Source of the DNA: Jackrogersella multiformis
Taxonomy: Eukaryota; Ascomycota; Sordariomycetes; Xylariales; Hypoxylaceae
Assembly (NCBI GenBank): GCA_902806575.1
Contig: CADCXD010000002.1
Location: forward strand, 2,914,001 to 2,978,000
DNA: 64,000 nucleotides
Reading direction: 5' to 3'
Within the stretch, counting starts at the first letter, position 1; every line of letters starts with the position of its first letter. The notes beneath the pieces are model-generated. The model did no database searches and was not told where the DNA came from. It saw nothing but the letters and a program-made list of their open reading frames with translations. Position numbers and translations under genes: made by a program. Positions 11,071 to 21,480 of the stretch are shown here, in pieces.

Positions 11071-13225
11071 ATGAGCGACGAAAAGGAGAGGCTGTATGAG
11101 ACATGTGCCAGCATTATCATATGACCACTATTCTAACTTCATAGCCAGGCCTTAAGCGAATTTACCGAATTTGTCGAGAAGCAACAAGCGTTGCGCTACC
11201 CCAGCTCTAAGCCTACCACTGCGACAACCACCGCGACAACGAAGTCCGATCAAGTTGACCACCACGAAGAACTCGACATCCTTGACTCTCTAAACTTAGG
11301 CGACTCCGAGCCTCGTGTACCACTGCGCGACCTTTTACTGGCCCCTGCCGACGATGCGACGGCAGAACATAGACTTGTTGAGCACATCGGCGAACGACTC
11401 TTGGAGGGCCATGGTGAGGCCGTTTTCGACCTGGGATTCGAGGATGATGGTGAATCAATGCGCCTCTCTCGTGAAGAGTGGGACATTACATTGGATCGGT
11501 TAAGAGACACGGCTAAGAAATTGCGCGCCGACTGCGACCTTTTGTTGACTAAGAACGTTGGGGGCGATGCTGAGGCCGAGTCGAAGGCCGAGTCTAAAGC
11601 CTCAGGGAGCCATAATAGAGACAACGATTGCACTGGGAAGATATTAATACGGCAGAAGCCTTCGACGATTGAAGAGGTTATCGAGACTAGGATAGCCGTC
11701 GTTGGAAATGGTGAGCCAAATCGATACTAATTGCGGAAGATCGTTCATTATACTAACCAAGTACTCCACGCAGTTGATGCTGGGAAAAGTTCTATGCTCG
11801 GTGTATTGGTTAGCAATTTTCTGGTTCTCTCTAGTCTATTAATTATAATAACAGTTTGCAGGTCAAGGGTGACCTTGACGATGGCCGAGGGAAGGCTCGT
11901 GTCAATCTTTTCCGCCATAAGCATGAGATGGAAACTGGCCGAACCAGTTCCGTCGGAATGGAAATCATGGGTTTTGACACTACGGGCAATGTGATAAAAT
12001 CGGACACGCCAGGCCGTAAGTTGTCGCCCAGCTCGTCCATGTCTTCTACGTTCATTTCGCTTATAAAAACTTAGGAAGACTTTCGTGGGAAGAGATCGGA
12101 AAGCGCAGCGCCAAAGTTATCACCTTCACTGACTTGGCCGGTCACGAACGCTACCTACGCACCACCGTATTCGGTCTCTTATCCAGCAGCCCAAATTATT
12201 GCTTACTTATGGTTGCGGCAAATAATGGGCTGGTGGGCATGAGTAAAGAACACCTTGGCATCGCCTTGGCCTTGAATGTTCCGATTATGGTGGTAGTTAC
12301 CAAAATTGACATCTGCCCTCCGAATATCTTGGAACAGACTGTTCAGCAGATTACTAAAATCCTCAAATCTCCGGCAGCACGGAAAATGCCCGTATTCATC
12401 AACAACCGGCAGGAATGTATCAGCACCGCAACTCAGTTTGTGAGTCAGCGGATATGTCCTATATTCCAGGTCTCCAATGTGACAGGTAATAATCTAGACC
12501 TCGTCCGTACGTTCCTAAACATCCTTCCTCACCATGGACGCTACGATTCGAATGCGCCTTTTGAGTTCCCCATTAACGATACCTTCTCCGTACCTTTCGT
12601 CGGTACCGTCGTAAGCGGAATTATCAAATCCGGGGTAATCCACACCGGTGACAACGTGCTTATAGGCCCCGACTCACTTGGTCAATTCACCCAAACTAGT
12701 ATTCGTTCCATCGAACGAAAACGAATCGGCGTCCCTGCAGCCTCTGCCGGCCAATCGGCAAGCTTCGCTTTGAAAAAGGTGCGTCGAAACGACGTAAGGA
12801 AAGGAATGGTGGTCCTACAGAAAATTGAAGGACAACCACCCCCTAAGGTTTATCGTGAATTTGTGGCCGAAGTCTTGATTCTGTCGCATGCGACCACCAT
12901 CAAGACCAAGTACCAGGCGATGCTTCATGTCGGTCCAGTCTGCCAGACATGCGCGATAATCGACGTAGACCGTCCATTCATACGAACCGGGGACCGCGCG
13001 ACAGTAGCATTCCAATTCGTCCAGCGTCCAGAATATATCGCCCCGGGGGACCGACTCCTATTTCGTGAAGGTCGTACCAAAGGCCTAGGTATTGTCAAAT
13101 CAGTCGGCTACGACCCCAAGAAACCGTTAATGCCGCGTCACTTAGATGATGGCGCCGACGAGGCGAACGGCTCGACAGAGAGGAAGGTCGGCGCCGAAAA
13201 AGACAAGGCCGAAAAATATCCTTGA
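11071..13225 (+). CDS. GTPBP1/GTPBP2-type translational GTPase
   Basis: Five exons (11071-11093, 11145-11710, 11774-11808, 11862-12015, 12075-13225) give 642 residues. Exon 1 is 23 nt, chosen because a GTATGA...CTAACTTCATAG intron joins it in frame; a longer upstream ATG at 11040 is out of phase. The G1 loop GNVDAGKSS (residues 195-203) is split by intron 2. LDDGRGKAR and GRTSS (switch I region), G3 DLAGH (279-283) and G4 TKID follow, then EF-Tu-like beta-barrel domains II and III (GTVVSGIIKSGVIHTGDNVL, VAFQFVQRPEYI). GTPBP1/2 proteins are EF1A/eRF3-related GTPases linked in animals to rescue of stalled ribosomes and RNA turnover. The C-terminus is a Lys/Glu-rich tail. A housekeeping role is likely. 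The G2-G4 motifs are intact, so it should bind GTP. Confidence 0.9.
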
Positions 13226-13988
13226 TATAGACCATGCGCTTTGCGGGGTCGTATGACGATGCGGTGGACGGGGTTAACGCATTTATCAAGGGTAATTTTT
13301 CATATGCTAGTCTTTATTGCAATATCTGCAGGAGACGTTGTTCTAGATGTTTCATCGCGGCGTTAGGAGCTTTCAGATCTGAAAGTCCTTCTTACATCAT
13401 TATACCCCCTGGTATGCGCGCTTTTATACATTTTGTTTGTCCCTTGTCACTACAAAATATACAAGATTATTCATTCATGGGTATAGGGCTCTTCCATTCG
13501 TATCTCGGCAGCCCTCTGCATGGAAAAGGGAAACCATGCCGCACTGTGACGAGTCACGCTGTCGAAAAGCAGTATGTTTTGCATTTGAATTTCTCTATAT
13601 CTATTACTTTTATATATTATTTTGACCCTAGGCTTGTTCCCAACACGAGCTTGAATCTCAACATATTAGCCTCCGATCTAGGACCGAGTGAGAAGACTGA
13701 TCCTTTAGTCCAAGTGAATATCGCAGCGGTATGAGACCGTGAAAAGTAACACCTATTAGATAGTAGTCAACAATCGTCATAGGTATGTCTTCGCCAGCTC
13801 GGAGACATTGTAGTTGAAGCGGCTCAACTCTAGTCCGGCACTGATACGGGAGAGGCCGGGGTGGCCGGTGGGGATCTCGGACTCTTTCAAGATCCCGTAT
13901 TCCCGTCGACGTCTTTAGGGTGCGCCGGGAACGTCTGCCGTTTAGCGCTTTACTCTTTAAAGTATGGAAGAGGTTTGCCACCGAAATT

Positions 13989-14064
13989 TTGCGGGAACTA
14001 AATACATGCCGTTGCGAAAGGAGGCGTTGCGGGAACTAACTACATGCCGTTGCAAAAGGAAGCT
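13989..14064 (+). repeat. Tandem duplication of a 38-bp unit
   Basis: Two adjacent copies (13989-14026 and 14027-14064) starting TTGCGGGAACTAA and containing TACATGCCGTTGC. They differ at only a few positions, so the duplication is fairly recent. No function evident. Confidence 0.8.
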
Positions 14065-14566
14065 TATGCTTAAGTCGTAGACTGAGATTAATCGCACGGG
14101 CTGCGCTACTAAACCCACACGTTATATATCGGAAATATACTACCGATTATAGGTGTACTAACATAGCGCTAGCGATTGATCTGCCGGGAGTTGTGACATC
14201 CACAGATTGGCGGGCAGGCTAAGCATGCTAGTTATGTAATTTCATTAGCAAAATATAACTTGCCATTGGTTACCTGAGAATTCTCGGCAAGGTATACACT
14301 ATGAACTAATATGGAAATACGAGTACGACCTAGGTAGAGAATAGCTACACTAGGAGCACGAGCGTACCTAGTGTGTATATCGGATAGAAACAATATGCGA
14401 AACGACACTGTTCGGAGGGTTTTAACTTGCTTTATACGTGTTGACGACAGCGGATACTAGGTATTGTGCATGAATGAATGTGGAGTACTACTTGGAAGAG
14501 CAGACAGCCCGCATGGGAGGCGGTCGAGACTACCTACCTAGGTAGGTATGATAAGGGTCTACTTAG

Positions 14567-14574
14567 TATATAAG
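14567..14574 (+). promoter_or_regulatory. TATA box of the P450 gene
   Basis: TATATAAG lies about 120 bp before the P450 ATG. Confidence 0.55.
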
Positions 14575-14694
14575 ATATAGCCATCTCCTAGCACGTATAA
14601 GACGAAAATCCAAAAGGCTACCTAGTCTGAACAGGACGAGGTCATTCTAAATAACTCGAACATAAAGAAACCATCACGGTGTTACACCTTCATC

Positions 14695-16670
14695 ATGGCG
14701 CCTCCTATTCACCTTGCTAATCCTATTAGTATCGCCCTAATAGGCGTTATGCTTGTAAGTCGCCTGTCGAGCTAAGCTATTCATCATGGCGATCACCTCA
14801 AGTTTCTCTAGCTAGTACTAATATTGCAACTAGGTGGCTCTCTCTTTCATAGGCACTATAGTCTATAGGCTCTTCTTACACCCGCTTCGCGCGTTTCCGG
14901 GACCACTCCTCTGGCGCATATCTTACATCCCGCGGGCATACCATCTTATGAAAGGTGACCTGCCCTTCGTAGTGGCAAAGCATACTACTAAGTACGGACC
15001 AATCATCCGGATCTCGCCTACAGAACTTGTTTGCAACGACCCCGAGGGGTGGAAGGATATATATGGCCACCGCTCAGGCGGCGCCCCGGAGATAGGAAAG
15101 GACGACGGTAAGTTGCTTGTGGTTCTGCCCGGGTATAATATTCCATGGGTGAAAAGGTTCCTACGAGTGCTAGAGACTATTCTTTGTCCTCGGCCCGATC
15201 TCCTCATATTTGGGCGGACAACAGCAGCTAATCCTAACTTCGTATTAGGACACTACATGGCGCAGCCGCACGTTCCCCGATCGATCCTCAACGCCGGCCG
15301 AGAAGAACACACGCTCATCCGGCGGCAGCTCTCGCACGGTTTCTCGGACAAAACGATGCGCGAGCAGGAGCCCCTCATCGGAGAGTACGTGAACCTGCTG
15401 ATACAGCGGCTTCACGAGAACAGCAAAAACGGCTCCGTCCCGGTCAACCTGCGCGAGTGGTTCAACTGGACGACCTTCGACATCATCGGCGACCTGGGCT
15501 TCGGGTCCTCGTTCGGCTGCCTCCAGGAGTCGGCTTATCACCCCTGGGTCCACCTGATATTCCAGTCCATCAAGGAGTTCGCCGCCTTCCGCGCCATGAT
15601 CCTCCTAGGCTTCAAGCCTTTGATCAATTTCATGGATAGGATAGGCCTGATGACCAAGAACGAAGACCACATGGCGCTGGTGCGCCACAGGGTCCAGGAG
15701 CGCATGAAGCTGGGGATGGAGCGTCCGGACTTGATCGAGGGGCTCCTCAAGAAGAAGGAGTGGCACATGAGCCTCGACCAGCTGTCCATAAACGCGAGCA
15801 TCCTCATCGTCGCCGGCTCCGAGACCACGGCCACGCTGCTGAGCGGCGCCTGCTTCTTCCTGTCTAGCCACCAGGACAAGCTCGCGAAGCTGGCGAAGGA
15901 GGTTAGGTCCTCTTTCAAGAGCGACGAGGAGATTACTCTGACTTCAGTCAGTGGCCTGAATTAGTGAGTCCGACCTGCCTTTGCAATGCCTGCGTGGCGG
16001 CTGCGGCTGTTTGCTGATACCTACCGCGCGCTGTCTAGCATGCTTGCGTGTCTGAACGAGACGTTCCGACGCTACCCTCCTGTCGCGGCGGATCTGCCTC
16101 GGGTGGTACCTAGGGGCGGCACCAATATTCAAGGGCATTTTGTACCAGAGGGCGTGAGTCACTAATTTCTTCTTCCCCCCGGCTCGTTAGGTACATTGGA
16201 TGATGCTAATTGGAATCGCAACAATAGACCACCGTCGCGGTCTGGCAATGGTGTATCAACCACGACGAGAGGCACTGGACTAAGCCCCTGGAGTACGTGC
16301 CCGAGCGGTGGCTGGGAGATCCCGAGTTCAAGGGTGACCGATTTGAAGCTATGCAGCCGTTCAGCTATGGCCCCCGGAATTGCATTGGTAAAAAGTGAGT
16401 TGAGCCTATCATTCCCGTTCTGATTTCAATTTTCTTATTTCCCACTCTCTCGATATGAGTTTATTGAAGTTGGTAGAAGCAGAACTAATCATGATTGTTA
16501 GTCTGGCATACGCGGAGATGCGCCTCATCCTTGCGAAGATCATCTTTCACTTCGACATGGCTATTTGCGATGACAGCTTGAACTGGTACAAGGACCAGAA
16601 GACGTACGTCTTGTGGGAGAAGCCGGAGTTGAATATCTACATGACACCTGTCAGCAGGAAGGAGGAGTAA
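14695..16670 (+). CDS. Cytochrome P450 monooxygenase (CYP65/TRI11-like)
   Basis: Six exons (14695-14754, 14834-15107, 15249-15963, 16039-16153, 16228-16394, 16502-16670) encode 499 residues, the usual length. The first 30 residues form a hydrophobic membrane anchor, followed by the proline hinge HPLRAFPGP. The I-helix AGSETT, the K-helix ETFRR, the PERW meander and the heme loop FSYGPRNCIG with the iron-ligand Cys440 are all intact. Intron 2 (15108-15248) is 141 nt and free of stops, so it looks like coding sequence; removing it restores the conserved join between DDG and HYMAQPHV. The family resembles isotrichodermin C-15 hydroxylase-type enzymes, which oxidise secondary metabolites in the ER membrane with a P450 reductase. 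No terpene cyclase, PKS or NRPS is nearby, so the substrate is unknown. Confidence 0.9.
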
Positions 16671-16934
16671 GCCAGTAGATATGTATACCTAACATTATAG
16701 AAGGCTGTCTTCTTGGGGGCAGGTATGTATGACTGGGACATAAGTTGCACTCTACTCCCGATTTGTATGCTTATAACCTGTGTTATGATATGGCAAGTTT
16801 AGAGCATCAGATAAAGGTTGTGAATAACGAGTGATGGGGGGTTCAATACTAGGTTAGCTATTTAAATATTAAAAAAAACAAAAAAAACATTGACATCAAT
16901 AGATGTAAAAGAGGATATGATAAAGAGTGATGTT

Positions 16935-17364
16935 CGGTGTAGATTGGTTTTTGGAACACGGGCTGCTAACAACTGCGAACCACCTGCACTACTATTTTCA
17001 TTCTAACTATTTCTACCTACCTAGGTACATGACAATTTCAATATATCGCTTTTTAACCTCTATCTTTTTACAAAATAAAAATAAAACAAAATAAAAACAA
17101 CAAAATTATTTGTACAATTCTTTGCGCTCATATTTTATGATAGGTAGCTCCGGAGCACTTCGGAACCTCCTCCGGGGCTCTCGAGGCGATAACAAAGTCT
17201 CCTACTATAAAGGACTAATAGATATTCTCGCTAACTAGGTAGGTACCCAGGTAGGTATAAGAATAGTTACCTAAGTGCCAGTAATGTAGAAATAATAGCA
17301 ATGAAAATAGCAGTACAGGTGGTGCGCAGGTGTCGGCAGGTGTTTCAAAAACCAATCTACACCG
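16935..17364. mobile_element. MITE-like element with about 80-bp terminal inverted repeats
   Basis: The left arm 16935-17016 starts CGGTGTAGATTGGTTTTT. The right arm 17286-17364 is its reverse complement with scattered mismatches over nearly the whole length. The 270-bp interior has no coding frame and includes A-rich DNA and a 31-bp block (17186-17216) that recurs near 34.87 kb. Non-coding DNA between long inverted repeats with a second copy nearby fits a miniature inverted-repeat transposable element. I could not identify a clear target-site duplication, so the superfamily is unknown. Confidence 0.65.
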
Positions 17365-17569
17365 AGTACAACTCATGATAAAATCCAAATATTGAGGGTA
17401 CTTACCTAGGTACTTAGGTGCCCAGGTTTCAAGAGAAATTGTGATATATGACTGTGAAACATGTGCGTAATTACCTACCTGGTAATACCTATAAAAGTGG
17501 TATATTATATGACTTCACAAAAATAGAACTGACAGGGATAATAGGAAACAAAAAGTTGAATAAAATAGC

Positions 17570-17573
17570 AAAA
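17570..17573 (-). terminator. Pol III terminator of 5S rRNA
   Basis: A run of four T on the minus strand at the 3' end of the 5S gene, as expected for RNA polymerase III. Confidence 0.7.
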
Positions 17574-17692
17574 CGTACAACACCAGGGATTCGCTGGTCG
17601 TCACCGACCCAACTACTAATCTGGCGGTACCCGGCTTGTCTAAGGGGAGAGCGGACGGGATCCCGAACTTTCCAGGTCCTATGGTCGTACAT
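17573..17692 (-). rRNA. 5S ribosomal RNA
   Basis: About 120 nt on the minus strand. It starts ATGTACGACCATAGG, contains CCCGTCCGCTC, and ends with the conserved AGTAGTTGGGTCGGTGACGA and CCAGCGAATCCCTG blocks of ascomycete 5S rRNA. The first nine and last nine bases pair completely with G-U allowed (ATGTACGAC with GTTGTACGT), forming helix I, so the copy looks functional. A TATA element lies upstream at the distance known to be required for Neurospora 5S genes, and T residues terminate it. Filamentous ascomycetes carry 5S genes singly and dispersed rather than in the rDNA repeat, which this placement matches. Confidence 0.93.
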
Positions 17693-17715
17693 GGAAGAGA
17701 CACTTGAAGTGTTTG

Positions 17716-17721
17716 TATATA
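17716..17721 (-). promoter_or_regulatory. Upstream TATA element of 5S rRNA
   Basis: TATATA on the minus strand at -24 to -29 from the 5S start. Neurospora 5S genes need a TATA element at about -29 to -26 for Pol III transcription. Confidence 0.7.
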
Positions 17722-18422
17722 AAGCAAGAAAGTAAAGTGGTAGGTTAGTCTAGTGTAGTTAGACGGCAGACCCATCTATGAATTTGTTACCCAATCAAGC
17801 CTGAATTTTGAATATTGGCATTACATCACTGTTCGGTCATCCCGCTTACACTGGTTTAGCACCTGTCTAGGGCCAGCTCTAGGCTCTAGCCGTCCTGGTA
17901 TTAGAATACATGACTTCATGCGTTATGGGAATAACACAAAACCAAGAAAACCACCCATGCATGGTAGGTAATTAATATAAAAATATCAGCTTAATCAGCA
18001 GCCTGATATGACCTGATAAAGTCCCAACTGGCCGATTCGGGATATAAAATCTCGACATTGTTTCAAAAGGTTATCTAAGAATCGTCGTTGTAACTCGAGT
18101 TACCCTTATTAGATATTAGAAAGTTACAATATGGTAGTACTGAATTGAATATGTAATTACTCCTTCAGGTGCTTAATAGACACTTTCCTAATTCTGACAA
18201 TAATTCTGAGGTGGGATTGGTGAGTTCGTAAACTGAGGAAAGCTTGGTAGCATTCAAACACTCCTCCTACTCCTATGAGCAACGTTGTACGTGTATTATA
18301 AGATGCAACAATTCGTCTTGGTCGAATGGCTATTTATTCCATGGTGTTGATCAATATCCTAATCTGAAAACTTGTCTTCTCCAAGAAAGTTGGTGTCCAT
18401 CACTATCGTGCAATTTTCCAAG

Positions 18423-19235
18423 ATGGTTTCCTTTAATCTATCAGGACTTATCATTACGCTAGGCTTGACAGCTGTGCGAGCAACTCAATCCTGGCAGAAC
18501 ACCGGGACGAAGTCGGGATGGGACAGCTTTACCCACGAGAACAAGGGCACCGTCGATGAGGTGTCAGACAACGTATACAAGGGCTCGACAGCCCTCCGAA
18601 TGACCCAGATCTACGACTCGTCTTATAGCGGCCGGTACCACTCCGAAGCAGTCAAGTACAACGCCTATAAGAAAGGAGACACGGGCTTCTACGGCTTCGC
18701 CTTCCGGCTCCAGGATGACTGGCAGTTCGCCCCCGCCCAGAGCTTCAACCTCGCCCAGTTCATCGCCGACTTCACAAGCCTCGGCTGCGAGGAGACCTAC
18801 ATGCCGAGCACCATGGTGTGGATCGTAGGGGACCAGCTGCAGACGCGCGTCAAGTACGGCGATGTCTGCCCTACCTCCAACCAGATAACCAAGTCCTTCA
18901 CGGACATCAAGACAGTGACCGCGGGAGAATGGCATCGTGTCGAGATCCAGGCCAGCTGGCAGAGCGACAGCACCGGCTACTTCAAGTTGTGGTACGACGG
19001 GGAGAAGGTGGTCGAGAGCTACAACCTCCCGACGACGGTGGGAGACGGGCGGTATTTCCAATTCAGAGTCGGCTTGTACGCCAATGGCTGGCACGACCAC
19101 GGCTACGAGGGCACTCAGGGAACTAGACAAGTCTGGTACGATCAAATTGCCTCAGGGACGGCCTTCGCGGATGCCGATCCTGACGGTTGGTCCGTAAGTT
19201 CCGAAGGTTCTGTGCGCTTTCGAAATGCTCTTTAG
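18423..19235 (+). CDS. Secreted polysaccharide lyase family 20 (glucuronan lyase)
   Basis: A single exon of 270 residues from the ATG at 18423; the longer frame upstream has no ATG. Residues 1-19 are a signal peptide (MVSFNLSGLIITLGLTAVRA). The mature protein begins SWQNTGTKSGWDSF and contains GRYHSE, GDTGFYGFAFRLQ, AQFIADF, PSTMVW, GEWHR, YFQFRVGLYANGWHD and GTRQVWYDQI. These blocks match what I remember of the Trichoderma reesei glucuronan lyase (PL20, beta-jelly-roll fold), which cleaves beta-1,4-glucuronan by beta-elimination. It would act outside the cell on uronic-acid polymers. A possible donor GTAAGT at about 19193 could shorten the last 14 residues, but reading through is also in frame and ends at a normal stop. 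Confidence 0.78.
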   Translation: MVSFNLSGLIITLGLTAVRATQSWQNTGTKSGWDSFTHENKGTVDEVSDNVYKGSTALRMTQIYDSSYSGRYHSEAVKYNAYKKGDTGFYGFAFRLQDDWQFAPAQSFNLAQFIADFTSLGCEETYMPSTMVWIVGDQLQTRVKYGDVCPTSNQITKSFTDIKTVTAGEWHRVEIQASWQSDSTGYFKLWYDGEKVVESYNLPTTVGDGRYFQFRVGLYANGWHDHGYEGTQGTRQVWYDQIASGTAFADADPDGWSVSSEGSVRFRNAL

Positions 19236-20344
19236 GACCTTTAGTTGTTCGATAGGCCACGACGTAGGATGATTAGTTGATTGATTGTCCGGGGGTTGCA
19301 GGATTTAAATCTTAACGTATATAGCTTTTTGTATATAGGAATTTTATCAATGTATATTCTATTCATTTATGTAGGTAGCTGGATGTTAACATGGCTACCT
19401 AGAAAACACCCGGTGACAATTGGAAGACCATTATCACTTGCCTACTTCCTACCTACTCAGAACCGAGGAATAGAGAAGGAAATGGAATTAAGAGGTTAGT
19501 TGGTAGATGCTTCAAAATGCCAGTCCTCGGCAAGAAGAGCCATCAATCATTAAATTGCATTTTCAGCAAGTGAACCACCCCAATGAAAATACTCCAGTAC
19601 CAGTATAAGGAACACTAGACGACTACTTACAGTGGGCTATGATATAACAGAAAACTCAGTATTTCATATTTCAACCTCTAAACGCTGGGTTAATTATTCA
19701 AATCTTCCACATTTTCATTATTCTACCTCGTTAAAAATCCGATAGCACGACGTCGGCGACTCGTACCCCTATGTTTCCGATCTTGTCGTGAATGGCGAAA
19801 ACCCTTCTCAAGTTCCGACTATTATCTAGGTCATTTAGCGACAACTAGGTAGCTAGGTACCTAGTGTATGACACTAATATAATACATATGGAAGGCACCT
19901 AATTCTAACCAGAACAGCTCCCTGTACCTTAGGTATGTACATTACTGGGTTCAATGAAACTCGCCGCCAGTCCTCAAAGGGGGAACCCGAAGTGGACGTG
20001 ATTATGTCGATGAGACGTTACGTAAGAGACTTGCTTACATATACATGCGCTAATTAATAACTACGGGCGGGAAGAACCCTTGTGGACGTTACCATCGAAG
20101 GTGGATCTATGCAGGATGGCTCGTACATATATAAGGAGGAGGGGGGAAGTCGCAACAGAAGGGAAGCGAAGTTGAACACGGTATATTTAACCATTCAGTA
20201 ATTTTATACATTCATTTCATATCCCATATGGTTATCATATCACACCGTCTGCCCCCGCCGGTAGCAAGAATAGTATATACACCGAAACCCCCAAAAAGGC
20301 AACACATTATGGTATCTTCATAAAAACTCCTCGACCGTGACCGC
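19236..20344. other. Spacer without a gene
   Basis: 3' regions of two convergent genes. A TATATAAG with a purine-rich leader occurs near 20127 on the plus strand without a following coding frame. It contains a GGTAGCTAGGTACCTAG palindrome near 19850. Confidence 0.55.
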
Positions 20345-21480
20345 CTATTTGCTGGTGTCGACGACGTACCGACCGGCGATCTTGTTGGCCTTCATCAGTT
20401 CGAAGATCTCCTGCAGCTGGCTGAGGCCGACGACCTTGTAGGGGGCCTGGATGAGGCCTCTCCGGAAGAAGTCGATAGCCTCGGCCGTGTCTTGGCGGTT
20501 GCCGACGTAGCTGCCCTTGATGGTGATCATGCGGACGACGGTGTCGAAGACGGGCGCCTTGAGGAAGGCGCCGGCGGGCAGGCCGACGCACACGATGCTC
20601 CCGCGGCTGCGCACGTACTCGCTAGCCTGCTGGAAGGGGCCCTCGCTGACGGCGAGCAGGAGGACTGCGTGGGGGCCGAAGCCGTCGGGCGTCGTGGCCT
20701 TGACGTCCTGGACCAGGGTCTTGGTCTTGGTGAAGTCGATGTAGTTCTCCGACCCGAGGTCCGTGCACATCTTGCCCTTCTCCTCGCCGCCGTCGATGGA
20801 GATAGTGTGAAGGCCCATCGCCTTGGCGTACTGAATGGCTAAGCTGCCTAACCCGCCACCGGCACCGACGATGGCCACTTGCTGGCCCGGCCGAGCGCCG
20901 GATTCCTTTAGTGCCTTATAGACCGTCAAACCGGCACACAGGATGGGCGAGACCGCCTCGAGGCTTAACTCCTTCGGGATCCTGGCGACATGTGCTGCCT
21001 TGCCGATGGCGTACTGTTGGAAACTTCCGTCTACCGTGTAACCCGATAACAATGCGTCGGGGCAAAGAGACTCGTCCGAAGCCTGGCAGTATGAACAGCT
21101 GAGGCAGGATCCGTTTAGCCACTTGATACCGGCGTGGTCGCCAATTTCGACATCCTTGACGAGCTCGCCACGTGCGACGACAACACCCGCGCCCTCGTGA
21201 CCGCCAACGAAAGGCATCTTGGTGGCCAGCGGCCAGTCGCCGTTCATGGCGTGAAGATCAGTGTGGCAGACGCCAGAGTATTTGATGTTGATGAGGACCT
21301 CATCGGGGCCCGGCTTGGGAACCGGAATCTTCTTGTAGATGGCAGCTATTGGAGGTCAGTTGCGGAACCAATGACTGATGGCACCAATGAAGATGTCTTG
21401 GGGTAAAAGAGATGCCACTTACGTCCGCCGTGTTTCTCGACGACCTGGGCCCATTGCTCGGTTGGGATTGTAGAGCTCAT
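20345..21480 (-). CDS. Zinc alcohol dehydrogenase, ADH1 family
   Basis: Two exons on the minus strand (21480-21423 and 21345-20345) give 352 residues, close to yeast ADH1 (348). Exon 1 ends inside KHGG(R/P), a usual intron place in fungal ADH genes. Catalytic zinc ligands SGVCHTDLH and GGHEGAG, the structural zinc loop CLSCSYCQASDESLC, and the NAD-binding GAGGGLGSLAIQYAKAMG are all present. The product should be a cytosolic tetramer interconverting ethanol and acetaldehyde with NAD. The ATG at 21480 is the first that gives the typical MSSTIPTEQWAQVVE start; the frame extends further upstream into non-conserved DNA. The second half is GC-rich. It is convergent with the lyase gene and unrelated to it in function as far as can be seen. 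Confidence 0.92.

Larger units (their letters stand above)
13226..14694. other. Spacer with a 38-bp tandem duplication
   Basis: No gene with protein-like composition; the 166-codon frame at 13234-13734 is lost among stop-rich, AT-rich DNA. It includes the tandem duplication at 13989-14064, a CTACCTACCTAGGTAGGTA palindrome near 14530 and the P450 promoter. Confidence 0.55.
16671..18422. other. Spacer with inverted-repeat element and 5S rRNA
   Basis: No protein gene seen. It contains a lone ATCAGATAA site (16806-16814), the 430-bp inverted-repeat element, several CCTAGG/GGTACC palindromes, the 5S rRNA gene with its TATA box, and the promoter of the lyase gene. The 95-codon plus-strand frame over the 5S gene is an artefact of the RNA gene. 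Confidence 0.7.

Noticed and set aside
11040..11093. Upstream ATG at 11040 as start of the GTPase
   Set aside because: It is out of phase with the next exon through the only good intron; the ATG at 11071 joins in frame.
13234..13734. A 166-codon frame after the GTPase gene
   Set aside because: No bias, no motif, and it begins in the 3' region of the GTPase gene; AT-rich with hydrophobic random composition.
17448..17735. A 95-codon plus-strand frame
   Set aside because: It lies antisense over the complete 5S rRNA gene and its TATA box; the open frame is a by-product of the RNA sequence.
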